Assembly: GCA_015163815.1 (NCBI GenBank)
Contig: JAAOIJ010000042.1
Span: 1 to 11,540, forward strand
Source of the DNA: Endozoicomonadaceae bacterium
GTDB lineage: Bacteria; Pseudomonadota; Gammaproteobacteria; Pseudomonadales; Endozoicomonadaceae
DNA: 11,540 bases
Reading direction: 5' to 3'
Part shown: positions 1 to 7,672 of the stretch, one piece after another
How positions within the stretch are numbered: position 1 is the first letter of the stretch
How the letters are laid out: the number at the start of each line of letters is the position of its first letter
Translations under genes and position numbers: made by a program
Notes under the pieces: generated by a model
Databases searched by the model: none
Seen by the model: the letters and a program-made list of their open reading frames with translations, nothing else
Told to the model about the DNA's origin: nothing

Positions 1-146
1 AGCAGAGTTTTGGGACTTTAAAACGTCTTTTTTTATTCACTAAAGCGAAATATTTTAGTGCCGAAAAAGTATTAACGCAGGCTTATTTAAAAGTAATCTG
101 TGTTAATTTATTAAAAGCGAGTAATAAAATAAATCATGATTTTTAG
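1..146 (+). CDS. IS5-type transposase, C-terminal fragment (5' end outside window)
   Basis: The plus-strand frame starting at base 3 is open from the window edge to a TAG at 144-146 and gives 47 residues. It begins QSFGTLKRLF and continues through a KYFSAEKVLTQAYLK stretch to VNLLKASNK. This resembles the extreme C-terminus of IS5-type DDE transposases, where a catalytic Glu precedes a Q-x-FG-x-x-KR motif and the protein ends in a helix with an NLLKA-like motif. The two bases before the Gln codon (AG) would fit a Glu codon, but the first base lies outside the window. The fragment was too short to be called as an ORF. Whether the full element is intact cannot be judged here. The match is from family memory, not a search. 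Confidence 0.75.
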   Translation, partial: QSFGTLKRLFLFTKAKYFSAEKVLTQAYLKVICVNLLKASNKINHDF

Positions 147-195
147 CATTTCCAGGAGGATTCTGTCTAAAATGCTAAATTTAGATGGAATCCTC
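142..195. repeat. Two interlocked inverted repeats just after the transposase stop
   Basis: Repeat A is a perfect 10-bp dyad: 142-151 pairs with 170-179 (TTTAGCATTT / AAATGCTAAA). Repeat B pairs 156-169 (GAGGATTCTGTCTA) with 182-195 (TAGATGGAATCCTC). B has 12 Watson-Crick pairs, and its other two positions would be U-G and G-U wobbles in plus-strand RNA. The right arm of A sits exactly in the loop of B, and the left arm of B sits in the loop of A. The two hairpins are therefore alternatives, or at most a strained pseudoknot. No T-run follows on the plus strand, so this is not a standard intrinsic terminator. The position just past the transposase stop suggests an IS-end structure. The function is unknown. 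Confidence 0.7.
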
Positions 196-227
196 TTAAA
201 ATAGAACGAAATACGACTCATTTTATC

Positions 228-297
228 ATTTTTTTTTGAAAAAAAATAAAATTTATTCTCTTGTTGCAAAGGTCTCAAACTATTTTTTTGAAAAAAT
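228..297. repeat. Pair of A/T dyads (T-run, G, A-run)
   Basis: Two look-alike palindromes occur close together. At 228-247 there is A, nine T, G, eight A, T. At 282-297 there is A, seven T, G, six A, T. They lie on either side of a more GC-containing 12-mer at 265-276. Each could form a weak A/U hairpin. They may be decayed terminator-like or IS-end sequence, but A/T homopolymers are common in this DNA and the resemblance may be chance. Confidence 0.45.
265..276. mobile_element. Possible terminal inverted repeat of the left IS5-type element
   Basis: The 12-mer TGCAAAGGTCTC reads GAGACCTTTGCA on the other strand, a form resembling the outer ends of some IS5-group elements as I remember them. 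It lies 119 bases past the stop of the transposase fragment, a plausible distance for a right terminus. The matching left end is outside the window and no target duplication can be checked, so the call is tentative. Confidence 0.25.
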
Positions 298-374
298 AAT
301 TTAAACGAATGAAGGATAGATCTTGAGGTGAAAAAATTCAGGCACGAAAAAAGCCATGCTATCTAAGCAATCAA

Positions 375-894
375 TTATTGTAAATGATGCTCAACTCCGA
401 ATAAAATAGTCTTTATTTCATCTCCAATCCTACCTTTCAGCATGTTTTTTAAATCGTTTTTCTTCTATTTTCATGTAGCCAATATGTGATTCAATTGGGC
501 TTCGTCTTGCGAGTTTTGTCTTTAAGGCAGAATTCATTCCTTTGTATTGCCTTGATATAAACACATCACAATAGTCTACTTTATGCCCTCTATCACCTCA
601 ACCTGTTTGACTTGGCGAGGTTTTTTTTCATTGATATCGCACACGATTTTATTTAAAGCCTCAGCATTATATAGACAACCCAAATGAGATTACTCCCTGA
701 AAATAAAGCCTTTTTATGTGCGTGATAGCGATAGATATCTTGCTTCCATACTCATACTTTTGATGCGTTTTTCCTTTACTTATGCAGATGACTTCTGGCT
801 CATGCAAGCTGTATTGTTTATTTTTATCTTTTCCTGCTTGTTGTAATAAACGTTTGATTGTAGTTAATGTTTCTTGAAAGAAGAAAAATGCTGA
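375..894 (-). pseudogene. Decayed IS5-type transposase, C-terminal portion
   Basis: Read on the minus strand, transposase-like sequence continues across at least three frame changes. Positions 894 to about 721 give QYSLHEPEVICISKGK and then KYEYGSKISIAIT, the block before the second catalytic Asp. The frame then shifts, with a TAA at 716-714 and another stop soon after. From about 594 the first frame resumes with DRGHKV, then YKGMNSALK and RRSPIESHIGYMK, which hold the presumed catalytic Asp and Glu. A last shift near 443 gives MLKGRIGDEIKTILFG and a terminal TAA at 377-375. The N-terminal half is missing, and the upstream edge coincides with the stop codon of the neighbouring gene. The order of motifs matches the DUF772/IS5 type whose N-terminus starts at 11377. 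It cannot encode a working protein. Confidence 0.85.
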
Positions 895-2184
895 TTAAGG
901 ATAAAGAGATACCTTTACATACTGAGCTAATTCTACAGCATTTATCTCGTACGATTCATTTTGATATATAAAGGTATAAGGAATATCTAAGTTGAAATGA
1001 GAATTTGTTAAATACTGTACATTTGATTGTTGTCGGGTAGGATGTTGACAAAACATAGTATATAAAATAATAGGTATCTTATATTGATTGGCAAGATCAG
1101 CTATTTTATCTTTAGCGTTACTCTCTATAAGATATTGTATATAGCACGTAAATAAATGACCAAATTGCTCATTTCTTGTGACTTGAACCAGAACGTTAGA
1201 CATAATGAATTTTATTAGTTCGACTTTATTTTCATCAGATTCAGGCATAAATCCAACCTTAAGCATTTCGGAATACAATAACAGCGTGTTATTTTGAATG
1301 CTGATCTGGCAACATTTTAATTTTTCCTCGTCTTTTAGTATCTGTGTTTTTAGTGTTTTCTGTGGCTCTCTATTTTGGATAGCTTGGAATAGTGTTTTTT
1401 GAAATGAGGTAGTTGGTGAATCCTGGATCCATGTCATGGGTCTGTATGTTAGAATATGTTGATGTAGTGCATATAATTTTTTAATATTAGGATGCTTCAT
1501 ATGTTTAGATAATAATCGTAGATAATCTGTGTGACGGTTTTGAAAAATATAATCTTTTATATCTATCAAGGTGAAATCATAAAAAATATTTAAAGCAGGG
1601 TAGATGGGTGTAACGATATCTAATATCGCGTCTACTTTTTTAAATTGCTTTTTATGCAGTAGGCTGGTGAGCTGATATTGGAGAGAATGTATGATAAAAC
1701 GATCATCTGCTGTGACGACTATGTCTATTAAAAATAAAAATAATTGCTGATTATTTGGCATGATATCTATCTTTTCATTGAATATGATGTTGGCTATGTA
1801 TTCTTTGAATGTGTCGATTTGTGTGGGATCATGAGTCAAAATCATAATGAATAATTTTTTTAAATTCTCTATATTGAATTCGTTTTGAGTTGGAGGTTGC
1901 GTTTTAAGGGTAATTTTTGTCATTAAAAGGTCGATCAATTGTTTGTTAAATTTTTGATTATTGAAATAATCAGAATGCAGTGCTATCTTTACATGGCATT
2001 CAAACGACTCTGTGCCGCAGTTAAGCGACTTGATTAAATAGTCTATTACCTCCGTTTGTAGTTGTGAAATGCCAGCATGATCATTTTGACCTGCTGTTAT
2101 TTGAAACTGTGTCATGAGACCGGCAAAGCCGCCTAAGCAACAAATAGTTATCCAGAAGAAAGAAATGACATTTTTTTTTAACAT
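895..2184 (-). CDS. Hypothetical exported or membrane-anchored protein, 429 aa
   Basis: I do not recognise this protein. The ATG at 2184-2182 is chosen as start because a GGA lies a few bases upstream and because the product then opens with a signal-like segment: MLKK followed by a hydrophobic stretch at about residues 6-25. A longer frame upstream would start inside a hairpin and add 40 unconvincing residues. The Cys pair at 15-16 does not fit a lipobox. The rest is hydrophilic, rich in Leu, Ile, Asn, Gln and Lys, and looks mostly alpha-helical, with scattered Cys (C56, C63 and others). No enzyme motif is visible. The frame is intact over its length and uses the same AT-rich codons as its neighbours, so it looks like a real gene. 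It follows smc in the same direction after 137 bases. Its stop sits at the edge of an IS remnant, so the C-terminus could be truncated or altered. Confidence 0.7.
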   Translation of the reverse strand: MLKKNVISFFWITICCLGGFAGLMTQFQITAGQNDHAGISQLQTEVIDYLIKSLNCGTESFECHVKIALHSDYFNNQKFNKQLIDLLMTKITLKTQPPTQNEFNIENLKKLFIMILTHDPTQIDTFKEYIANIIFNEKIDIMPNNQQLFLFLIDIVVTADDRFIIHSLQYQLTSLLHKKQFKKVDAILDIVTPIYPALNIFYDFTLIDIKDYIFQNRHTDYLRLLSKHMKHPNIKKLYALHQHILTYRPMTWIQDSPTTSFQKTLFQAIQNREPQKTLKTQILKDEEKLKCCQISIQNNTLLLYSEMLKVGFMPESDENKVELIKFIMSNVLVQVTRNEQFGHLFTCYIQYLIESNAKDKIADLANQYKIPIILYTMFCQHPTRQQSNVQYLTNSHFNLDIPYTFIYQNESYEINAVELAQYVKVSLYP

Positions 2185-2291
2185 ATATTGTTCCAGTGTT
2201 TTGAATCTATTGGATATGACTGATTGAAAAATGAATAATTTATCCTGAGATGTTATATTGTTTATTGTATAGCAATGCCTGTAACGATGCG

Positions 2292-2322
2292 ATATACACA
2301 TCATGTCATATGATGTGTATAT
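2292..2322. repeat. Perfect 13-bp inverted repeat at the smc stop codon
   Basis: Positions 2292-2304 (ATATACACATCAT) and 2310-2322 (ATGATGTGTATAT) are exact reverse complements around a 5-base loop. The repeat begins at the last base of the smc stop codon (TAA, 2324-2322). On the minus strand the stem is followed by CGCATCG rather than a T-run, so it is not a textbook intrinsic terminator. It could protect the 3' end of smc mRNA, act in Rho-dependent or weak termination, or bind a dimeric regulator of the next gene. The sequence does not decide between these. Confidence 0.75.
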
Positions 2323-5300
2323 TATGTTGATATCATTTCAGCTGCCACATCAATATCAACTGAGACAGGGCGAGAAACACCTGGTTCATGCATGGTGACA
2401 CCAATGAGTTGATGAGCTTCTTCCATGGCAATTTTATTATGCGTGACATAAATAAATTGAATATGCTCAGACATTTCTTTTACCATCTTGATATATCGCC
2501 CAACATTGGCATCATCAAGCGGCGCATCAACTTCGTCTAGCATGCAGAAAGGAGAAGGATTTAATTTAAAAATAGAAAATACTAAAGCAATCGCCGTGAG
2601 TGCTTTTTCACCACCTGATAGCAAATGAATGGTTGTATTTTTTTTTCCAGGTGGTTGCGCCATGATAGTAATGCCTGTTCGCAGTATGTCATCATCCGTT
2701 TGGATCAGATAAGCTGTCCCGCCACCAAAAATACGAGGAAATAAAGTGTTTAAACCTTCGTTTACAGCATTAAAAGTTTGTTCAAATCGTTGTTTTGTTT
2801 CTTGATCAATTCTTTCAATGGCTTTCTCTAAAGTATTCAATGCATCTTGTAAGTCATCATTTTGATGATTTAAATAATGTAAACGTTCAGATTGTTGATC
2901 ATATTCATCAATAGCTGCTAGATTAATGAGGCCGAGTTGTTGAATTTTGGAAGCTAATTTTTCAATCTCTTGAGTCCATTGATTTTCTGTTGCTTCTTTT
3001 GGTAAGTCTCGGAGTATGTGTTCTATATTAAATTGATCTACTGTTAATTGTTCTTCTATGGTTTCACTGCGTACTTTGATTTCTTGTTCTTCTAGACGTA
3101 AAGTATCAATTTGTGTTCGATATTGTTGTAAAGTACTTTCAAGTTCATGTTTTTGTTTTTCAAATACTGCTAATGATTCAGTGATGTCATCTAGTGTCAT
3201 GCGAGCCGTATTCATTTGATTTTCTGCAAGACTTTGTTGTTCAAGTTGTTCAGTTAATTCATTGGATAGATTATCAGTTTGTATTGTTTGCACAGATTTT
3301 AATGATACATTCAGTTCTTCTACTATTTTTTCGATACGTATTTTTTGAGCCGTTGCGCGGTCTATTGCTTGCTTTAGTGCGTCATGCTGTGTTTCTAGTT
3401 GTTTATATTGTAATGATAAATCATGTGCATTATCTTGATGTGTTGTTAAAGCGAGACGGTGATCTGTGATTTGTATTTGTAATGTTTCTTTTTCATCACG
3501 GAGTATGTCTTGTTCAGATAAATGGGTTTGCATGGTATCTAAAAGCAATTCAAGTATAGCTCGATATTCCATTAATTTTTCTTTTTCAATACTTTGTTGT
3601 GATTGTGCCTTTTTACATTGTTCTTCAGTGGTGTCTCGGCGGTTCGATTCATTGTTAATACGTTGTTTTTGAGCTTGATGCGCCGCTGTTAATTCGCCTA
3701 ATTTTTGACTTTCAGTATTACGTTGTAAAATGAGTTCATTTGCTTGATGAGCGATTTGATCGCATTTTTTTTGTTCTACTGAGAGCAATTGATCACAGGT
3801 TTCACGTTCTAATGCTATTTTGTTTAATTGCTGTGTTAATTCTGCGAGTGTTTTTTGTCGATGTAATAAAGTCAACTCTGGGTTTTTTATTTTAGGGATC
3901 CGAATCCAATCTTGCCCCATCCAAATACCGGATTGCGTAATGACAGATGTGTCAGCATTGAGACTTTTACGGATAGCCCATGCTTCTTTTAAAGAATCAG
4001 CGCAATATACTTGATTCAATATGGTTAAATTAACACCAGACACATAGTCTGTTAAAGGTTTTCTATTCTGTATGATATTCAGTGTTTTTGTTTGAGCTTC
4101 GATAATAAAATTGACTTGTTTTTGATCTAGATGATCAATAATAGGGGATAGTGATTCAATACGATCGATAAGACGTGCTTGTAAAAATTCACCTAAAATC
4201 GTTTCAACAGCTAACTCCCAACCCGTTTCTACTTTGAGTAAACTGGATACTGTGTGAGTATGATCAAGTGCTTTTTCAGCTAGCCATTCTGCTGGGTTTT
4301 CTTCTGATTGTTCTGCAGCTTCTTGTAGTGCTATTAATGAAGAATATTGGCCTTGTGTTTTGCAGTAGTTTTCATGACATGTTTGTTGTTTCTGCGTTAT
4401 TGTGATGACATTATTTTGTTGTGTTTGTATTAATTGATTGATTGTGTTGATATTTTTATTTAAGGATTCTAATACATTTTGCTGTGCTGATAAATCATTT
4501 TTTAACTGATCTGATGTACTATGTAGTGTATGGATATCTAATGTTTTTAACTCAACTTGATGATGCGCAATCTGCTCTTGTAGCCTTGTGATAATGTGTT
4601 CAGTATGTTGAATATTCGATTGCAGCACTTCGGCTTCACGTTGTTTTTCATTACTTTTTTCAATGCAAATATCCCACCGATGATGCCAGTCAGCCATTCG
4701 TTCTTCAGCAATCTGAACGTTTGATTCTAATTCTTCTTGGTAGGCGGATGATTGATTTTTTTCTGGACTGAGTTGTTCAAGATGGTGAGCGATTTTTATG
4801 AGAGCTGATTGGTCAGTATCGAGCTGTTTTTCATTTTCTGATTGTAATAGTTGATTGTTTTTTAAATCATTCGAGAGTTGTTGGCAGCGTTCAGTTTGAT
4901 GCGCTAATGTTTGTTCGATTCGTGTAATATGATTGTTAATTTGATAATAATCTGCTTGTTTTTTTTGAAATTGTTCTTGTTGTTCTTGTTGAATAATGCG
5001 TGACTTGTCTAACTGTGTATCATAGTGTACTTGTTTTGTAATATGCGACTCCATTTTTGTTTCAAAAGTAGATCGTTTGAGTTGTATTTTTTGTAGTGTT
5101 TCATGAAAACTTTTCCATCGAATCCCTTGTGATTGTGCTTGTTTTATTCTAGATTGTTCTTGATACGTTTTATATTTTTCTGCATTTTCAGCTTGATGTT
5201 TTAAATGCGATAAACGTTTTGTTAATTCATCCCTTAAATCAGTGAGCCTGTCTAAATTTTCCAGTGTTCGCTTCATTCTATTTTCTGTTTCTCGGCGACG

Positions 5301-5825
5301 CTCTTTGTATTTAGAAATACCGGCAGCTTCCTCTAAAAAAAAACGCAGTTCTTCTGGTTTTGATTCAACTAAATGAGAAATCATGCCTTGGCTAATAATA
5401 GAATAACTGCGCGGACCTAGTCCTGTTCCTAAAAAGATATCCATGATATCGCGACGGCGACATTTACTTCCATTTAAAAAATAATAATTTTGTCCATCTG
5501 ATCTGAGTCTGCGTTTAACTGAAATTTCTGCATAAGCTGCATATTCCCCAGTAATTCGTCCAGCTTGATTATCAAATAGTAATTCAATTTGAGCAAAACC
5601 TGCTGGTTTTCTTTTTTTTGAACCTTTAAAGATTACATCCATCATGGATTCTCCGCGCAAATTCTTCGCAGAAGATTCACCCATTACCCATCGAACAGCA
5701 TCAATAATATTTGATTTCCCACAACCATTAGGTCCTACAACTGCGCATAAATTAGAAGGGAAAGAAACTGTAGTTGCTTCAACAAATGATTTGAATCCAA
5801 TCAGTTTGATGCATTTTAGACGCAT
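2322..5825 (-). CDS. smc: Chromosome segregation protein SMC (condensin ATPase)
   Basis: This is the core subunit of the Smc-ScpAB condensin, a DNA-bound ATPase in the nucleoid that organises and helps segregate the chromosome. The product is 1167 aa, a normal length. The N-terminal head carries Walker A GPNGCGKSN at 31-39. The region after the head (ISQG, then FFLEEAAGISKYKERR) is typical of SMC proteins. Long Gln/Glu-rich coiled coils flank a hinge at roughly 505-645. The C-terminal head has the signature LSGGEK from 1069, Walker B with D1097/E1098 in CMLDEVDAPLDD, and the switch His at 1129 in VTHNK. No ATPase motif is broken. The ATG at 5825 has an AAGGA seven bases upstream, and the product opens with the usual MRLKxIKLxGFKSF. 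The gap to ccmI is 193 bases with no clear terminator or promoter. In many gammaproteobacteria smc is followed by zipA and ligA; here it is followed by an unknown gene. Confidence 0.97.
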   Translation of the reverse strand: MRLKCIKLIGFKSFVEATTVSFPSNLCAVVGPNGCGKSNIIDAVRWVMGESSAKNLRGESMMDVIFKGSKKRKPAGFAQIELLFDNQAGRITGEYAAYAEISVKRRLRSDGQNYYFLNGSKCRRRDIMDIFLGTGLGPRSYSIISQGMISHLVESKPEELRFFLEEAAGISKYKERRRETENRMKRTLENLDRLTDLRDELTKRLSHLKHQAENAEKYKTYQEQSRIKQAQSQGIRWKSFHETLQKIQLKRSTFETKMESHITKQVHYDTQLDKSRIIQQEQQEQFQKKQADYYQINNHITRIEQTLAHQTERCQQLSNDLKNNQLLQSENEKQLDTDQSALIKIAHHLEQLSPEKNQSSAYQEELESNVQIAEERMADWHHRWDICIEKSNEKQREAEVLQSNIQHTEHIITRLQEQIAHHQVELKTLDIHTLHSTSDQLKNDLSAQQNVLESLNKNINTINQLIQTQQNNVITITQKQQTCHENYCKTQGQYSSLIALQEAAEQSEENPAEWLAEKALDHTHTVSSLLKVETGWELAVETILGEFLQARLIDRIESLSPIIDHLDQKQVNFIIEAQTKTLNIIQNRKPLTDYVSGVNLTILNQVYCADSLKEAWAIRKSLNADTSVITQSGIWMGQDWIRIPKIKNPELTLLHRQKTLAELTQQLNKIALERETCDQLLSVEQKKCDQIAHQANELILQRNTESQKLGELTAAHQAQKQRINNESNRRDTTEEQCKKAQSQQSIEKEKLMEYRAILELLLDTMQTHLSEQDILRDEKETLQIQITDHRLALTTHQDNAHDLSLQYKQLETQHDALKQAIDRATAQKIRIEKIVEELNVSLKSVQTIQTDNLSNELTEQLEQQSLAENQMNTARMTLDDITESLAVFEKQKHELESTLQQYRTQIDTLRLEEQEIKVRSETIEEQLTVDQFNIEHILRDLPKEATENQWTQEIEKLASKIQQLGLINLAAIDEYDQQSERLHYLNHQNDDLQDALNTLEKAIERIDQETKQRFEQTFNAVNEGLNTLFPRIFGGGTAYLIQTDDDILRTGITIMAQPPGKKNTTIHLLSGGEKALTAIALVFSIFKLNPSPFCMLDEVDAPLDDANVGRYIKMVKEMSEHIQFIYVTHNKIAMEEAHQLIGVTMHEPGVSRPVSVDIDVAAEMIST

Positions 5826-6018
5826 AGAGGATCCTTATAAAGATTTTTGTACACTTGATCGTATCCAGTGTATCACGAAGTTTCCTTTGATTAAATCATT
5901 TGTGCTGAGTCTTTTTTATTGTATGGGGTTTGTATCGATTAAAAAACAATCGCATTGACGTGTATTGATATAATGAAATAGATTTTTTTATTGGAAGATA
6001 AAGAATATGAATGATCGA

Positions 6019-6705
6019 TTACATTGGTGATAGCCTATTATTTTCATGGCTTGATGAGGAAGTTTCTTCTAGTCGTTTCTTTGCTTTTTTGATTGCAGAT
6101 TTGATGGTAAAAGTTTGTTGGGTAGACTCTGAAAATCGTAGCATTTTTTCCCAAACCTCAATGGCTAGTGCATATTGTTGATGTTGAAATAAACCAATGC
6201 CTTTGATGCCTAGCATCGCGGCATGATCAGGGTCGTGTAATAAAACTTCATTAATCAAGCCTTCAATTTCTTCATTGACATATTTTTGATTGGCTAAAAA
6301 ACAAGCTTGCGTATATTTAGAGAGTGGTTCAATCGCGCGATTGGTGATGATTAATACTTTATTAAAAGCATCAATAGCTTCTAAATATTGCCCATTTTTC
6401 ATCCAAGTCTCTCCTAGTATATACCAAGCATGATAATTACTAGGCTGTTTCCTTAATCCTTTATCTAGTTTATCGAGTAATTCAGGCCAGTTATCCCAGG
6501 TTTTTTGTTTTAATATGAAATCTGCAGATAATGCATCATAATTTCCCCATTTTTGATAAAGATACCAAGTGCAGCTTGGAATTAGAAAGATTAATACTAG
6601 GCAGAGACTGAGGCTGTTATTTTTTTTAAATGGAGCAAGGTGAATGATTAATAATAAAACAACCAGGCTGACTAATAAGCTCGCAACGATAATAAATTCA
6701 GTCAT
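6019..6705 (-). CDS. ccmI: Cytochrome c biogenesis protein CcmI (short form, TPR)
   Basis: CcmI holds apocytochrome c on the periplasmic side and hands it to the CcmF/CcmH heme ligation complex. The 228-aa product has two membrane segments at about 3-25 and 32-50, then TPR-like helices at about 90-195 (for example YHAWYILGETWMKNGQYLEA and HDPDHAAMLGIKGIGLFQ), ending in a polar Ser-rich tail. Starts at 6759 and 6720 are also possible. I prefer the ATG at 6705 because AGAGGTG lies immediately upstream and the membrane segment then begins at residue 3. With this start the gene overlaps the ccmH end by 8 bases, implying coupled translation. It is last in the ccm operon. It appears shorter than many CcmI proteins and seems to lack the periplasmic domain that follows the TPRs in longer relatives; that comparison is from memory. 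Confidence 0.85.
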   Translation of the reverse strand: MTEFIIVASLLVSLVVLLLIIHLAPFKKNNSLSLCLVLIFLIPSCTWYLYQKWGNYDALSADFILKQKTWDNWPELLDKLDKGLRKQPSNYHAWYILGETWMKNGQYLEAIDAFNKVLIITNRAIEPLSKYTQACFLANQKYVNEEIEGLINEVLLHDPDHAAMLGIKGIGLFQHQQYALAIEVWEKMLRFSESTQQTFTIKSAIKKAKKRLEETSSSSHENNRLSPM

Positions 6706-7105
6706 AAGCACCTCTGACATGATGACGACGTCGGATTCGAATAATGCAAATAATGCCAATGCATATCAAAATAAAGGGTGAAAACCAAAGAAACCATGTT
6801 TTTTTATTGACAGGTGGTCGATATTCGATGCTAGGACCATATTGAGAGACTAAGTTTTTTCGAATTATTTTTTCATCTTTTTTGTCTTTTAATTGTTGAA
6901 TGATGACTTTTTTTAAATCTAGCGCAATCATTGAATGAGAGTCAGCTAATGATTGATTTGGACACGAAGGGCATCGAAGTTCATGTGTTAAACTATGATA
7001 ACTCGATTGCTGTGATGAATTTAATTGTTTTGAATCTAAAGTGGCGTTTGCTGGCATGCAAAGTAGGAACATAATAAGGGGAAAAGATTGAATCAAAAGC
7101 ATCAT
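6698..7105 (-). CDS. ccmH: Cytochrome c maturation thioredoxin-like protein CcmH
   Basis: CcmH is a membrane-tethered periplasmic protein whose CXXC pair takes part in reducing apocytochrome c thiols before heme ligation. The 135-aa product has a signal sequence ending near CMPANA (about residue 21), the redox motif LRCPSCPNQSLADS with C45 and C48, and one membrane helix near the C-terminus followed by basic residues. Family members usually read LRCxxCQNQ, so the Pro after the second Cys is a deviation. A GTG at 7111 directly abuts the ccmG stop, but it forms part of a strong AGGTG Shine-Dalgarno, so I place the start at the ATG at 7105 (a second ATG follows at 7102). The length and architecture match the separate CcmH found where CcmI is encoded on its own, unlike the fused E. 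coli protein. Confidence 0.9.
   Translation of the reverse strand: MMLLIQSFPLIMFLLCMPANATLDSKQLNSSQQSSYHSLTHELRCPSCPNQSLADSHSMIALDLKKVIIQQLKDKKDEKIIRKNLVSQYGPSIEYRPPVNKKTWFLWFSPFILICIGIICIIRIRRRHHVRGAYD
6709..6715 (-). promoter_or_regulatory. Ribosome binding site of ccmI
   Basis: AGAGGTG lies inside the 3' end of ccmH, three bases before the ATG at 6705-6703. It is the best Shine-Dalgarno match near the three candidate ATGs and decides the start of ccmI. Confidence 0.7.
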
Positions 7106-7108
7106 AAT

Positions 7109-7113
7109 CACCT
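7109..7113 (-). promoter_or_regulatory. Ribosome binding site of ccmH, overlapping the ccmG stop
   Basis: AGGTG overlaps the TAG stop of ccmG (7114-7112) and sits a few bases before tandem ATGs at 7105 and 7102. It makes the GTG at 7111 an unlikely start and points to coupling of ccmG and ccmH translation. Confidence 0.65.
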
Positions 7114-7672
7114 ATTTTTTTATTTGAGTAGAGTGGGTGGCTTGCTCATACATAGGCTGAAAGTGTTCTTGCCAAATATGATGAGTCAATGCCCCGCGAT
7201 AATGTAAAATAATGTGTCCAGTGGCATCGATTAAAAATGTTTCAGGCGTACCTTTTACACCTAAACTAGTCGTTAAAGAGCCATTGTCAAGTATAAGATA
7301 AGTGTATGGATTACCTTGGATTTGAAGCCAATTTTTAACAGTATGAGCGTCTGATCGATACAGAATGCCATGTATTTGGTATCCTTGTTTTTTAATTTGC
7401 ATCAAAAGAGGATGCGTTATTGTACATTCTGTACACCAGTGACTCCAAATATGAACTAATGCTGTTTTGCCTAGTATCTGTTGAGTGGTAATTGTTTGCT
7501 GTAAATCGAATGTATTGGGTAATTCAAATTGTGGCAAGTATTGTACTTGAGATGGACGTAAATGAGTTGTAGGTTGCTGATTGAGTTGGTGGTATAAAAA
7601 AACAACTAAGCTGATAAAAATCAAGAAAGGTAAAAGTAAGCGTTTATGTTGAAAAAAATAATCAGTCATCAT
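7112..7672 (-). CDS. ccmG: Thiol:disulfide oxidoreductase CcmG (DsbE)
   Basis: CcmG is a membrane-anchored periplasmic thioredoxin that passes electrons from the DsbD/CcdA pathway to the apocytochrome c/CcmH thiols. The 186-aa product has an N-terminal anchor at about 11-28 and a thioredoxin fold with active site WCTEC (W79, C80, C83). The cis-proline loop GTPETFLID follows, with P143; the GxxGxPETF pattern is diagnostic for CcmG. The usual residues between the active-site Cys differ (Thr-Glu here), but this position varies in the family. The start ATG overlaps the ccmF stop in an ATGA, so the two are probably translationally coupled. A second ATG three bases later is an equally good start. 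Confidence 0.94.
   Translation of the reverse strand: MMTDYFFQHKRLLLPFLIFISLVVFLYHQLNQQPTTHLRPSQVQYLPQFELPNTFDLQQTITTQQILGKTALVHIWSHWCTECTITHPLLMQIKKQGYQIHGILYRSDAHTVKNWLQIQGNPYTYLILDNGSLTTSLGVKGTPETFLIDATGHIILHYRGALTHHIWQEHFQPMYEQATHSTQIKK

Noticed and set aside
2185..2304. Longer N-terminus for the exported protein, starting at 2304
   Set aside because: The extra 40 residues start within a perfect hairpin, have no good ribosome binding site, and would bury the signal-like segment.
3194..4014. Plus-strand open frames at 3194-3469, 3466-3672 and 3820-4014
   Set aside because: They lie inside smc on the other strand, have no recognisable motifs, and are expected by-products of the long coiled-coil and hinge coding sequence.
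5918..5949. Possible smc promoter on the minus strand: TTGTTT and TACAAT
   Set aside because: The spacer is 20 bases, too long for a standard sigma-70 promoter, and no better -35 is present at 17 bases.
5936..5952. Small dyad CGATT/AATCG in the ccmI-smc gap as a terminator
   Set aside because: The stem is only five pairs with a seven-base loop and no GC-rich core.
5644..5958. Plus-strand open frame of 104 codons over the smc start
   Set aside because: Most of it is antisense to the conserved Walker A region of smc, with no domain or good ribosome binding site.
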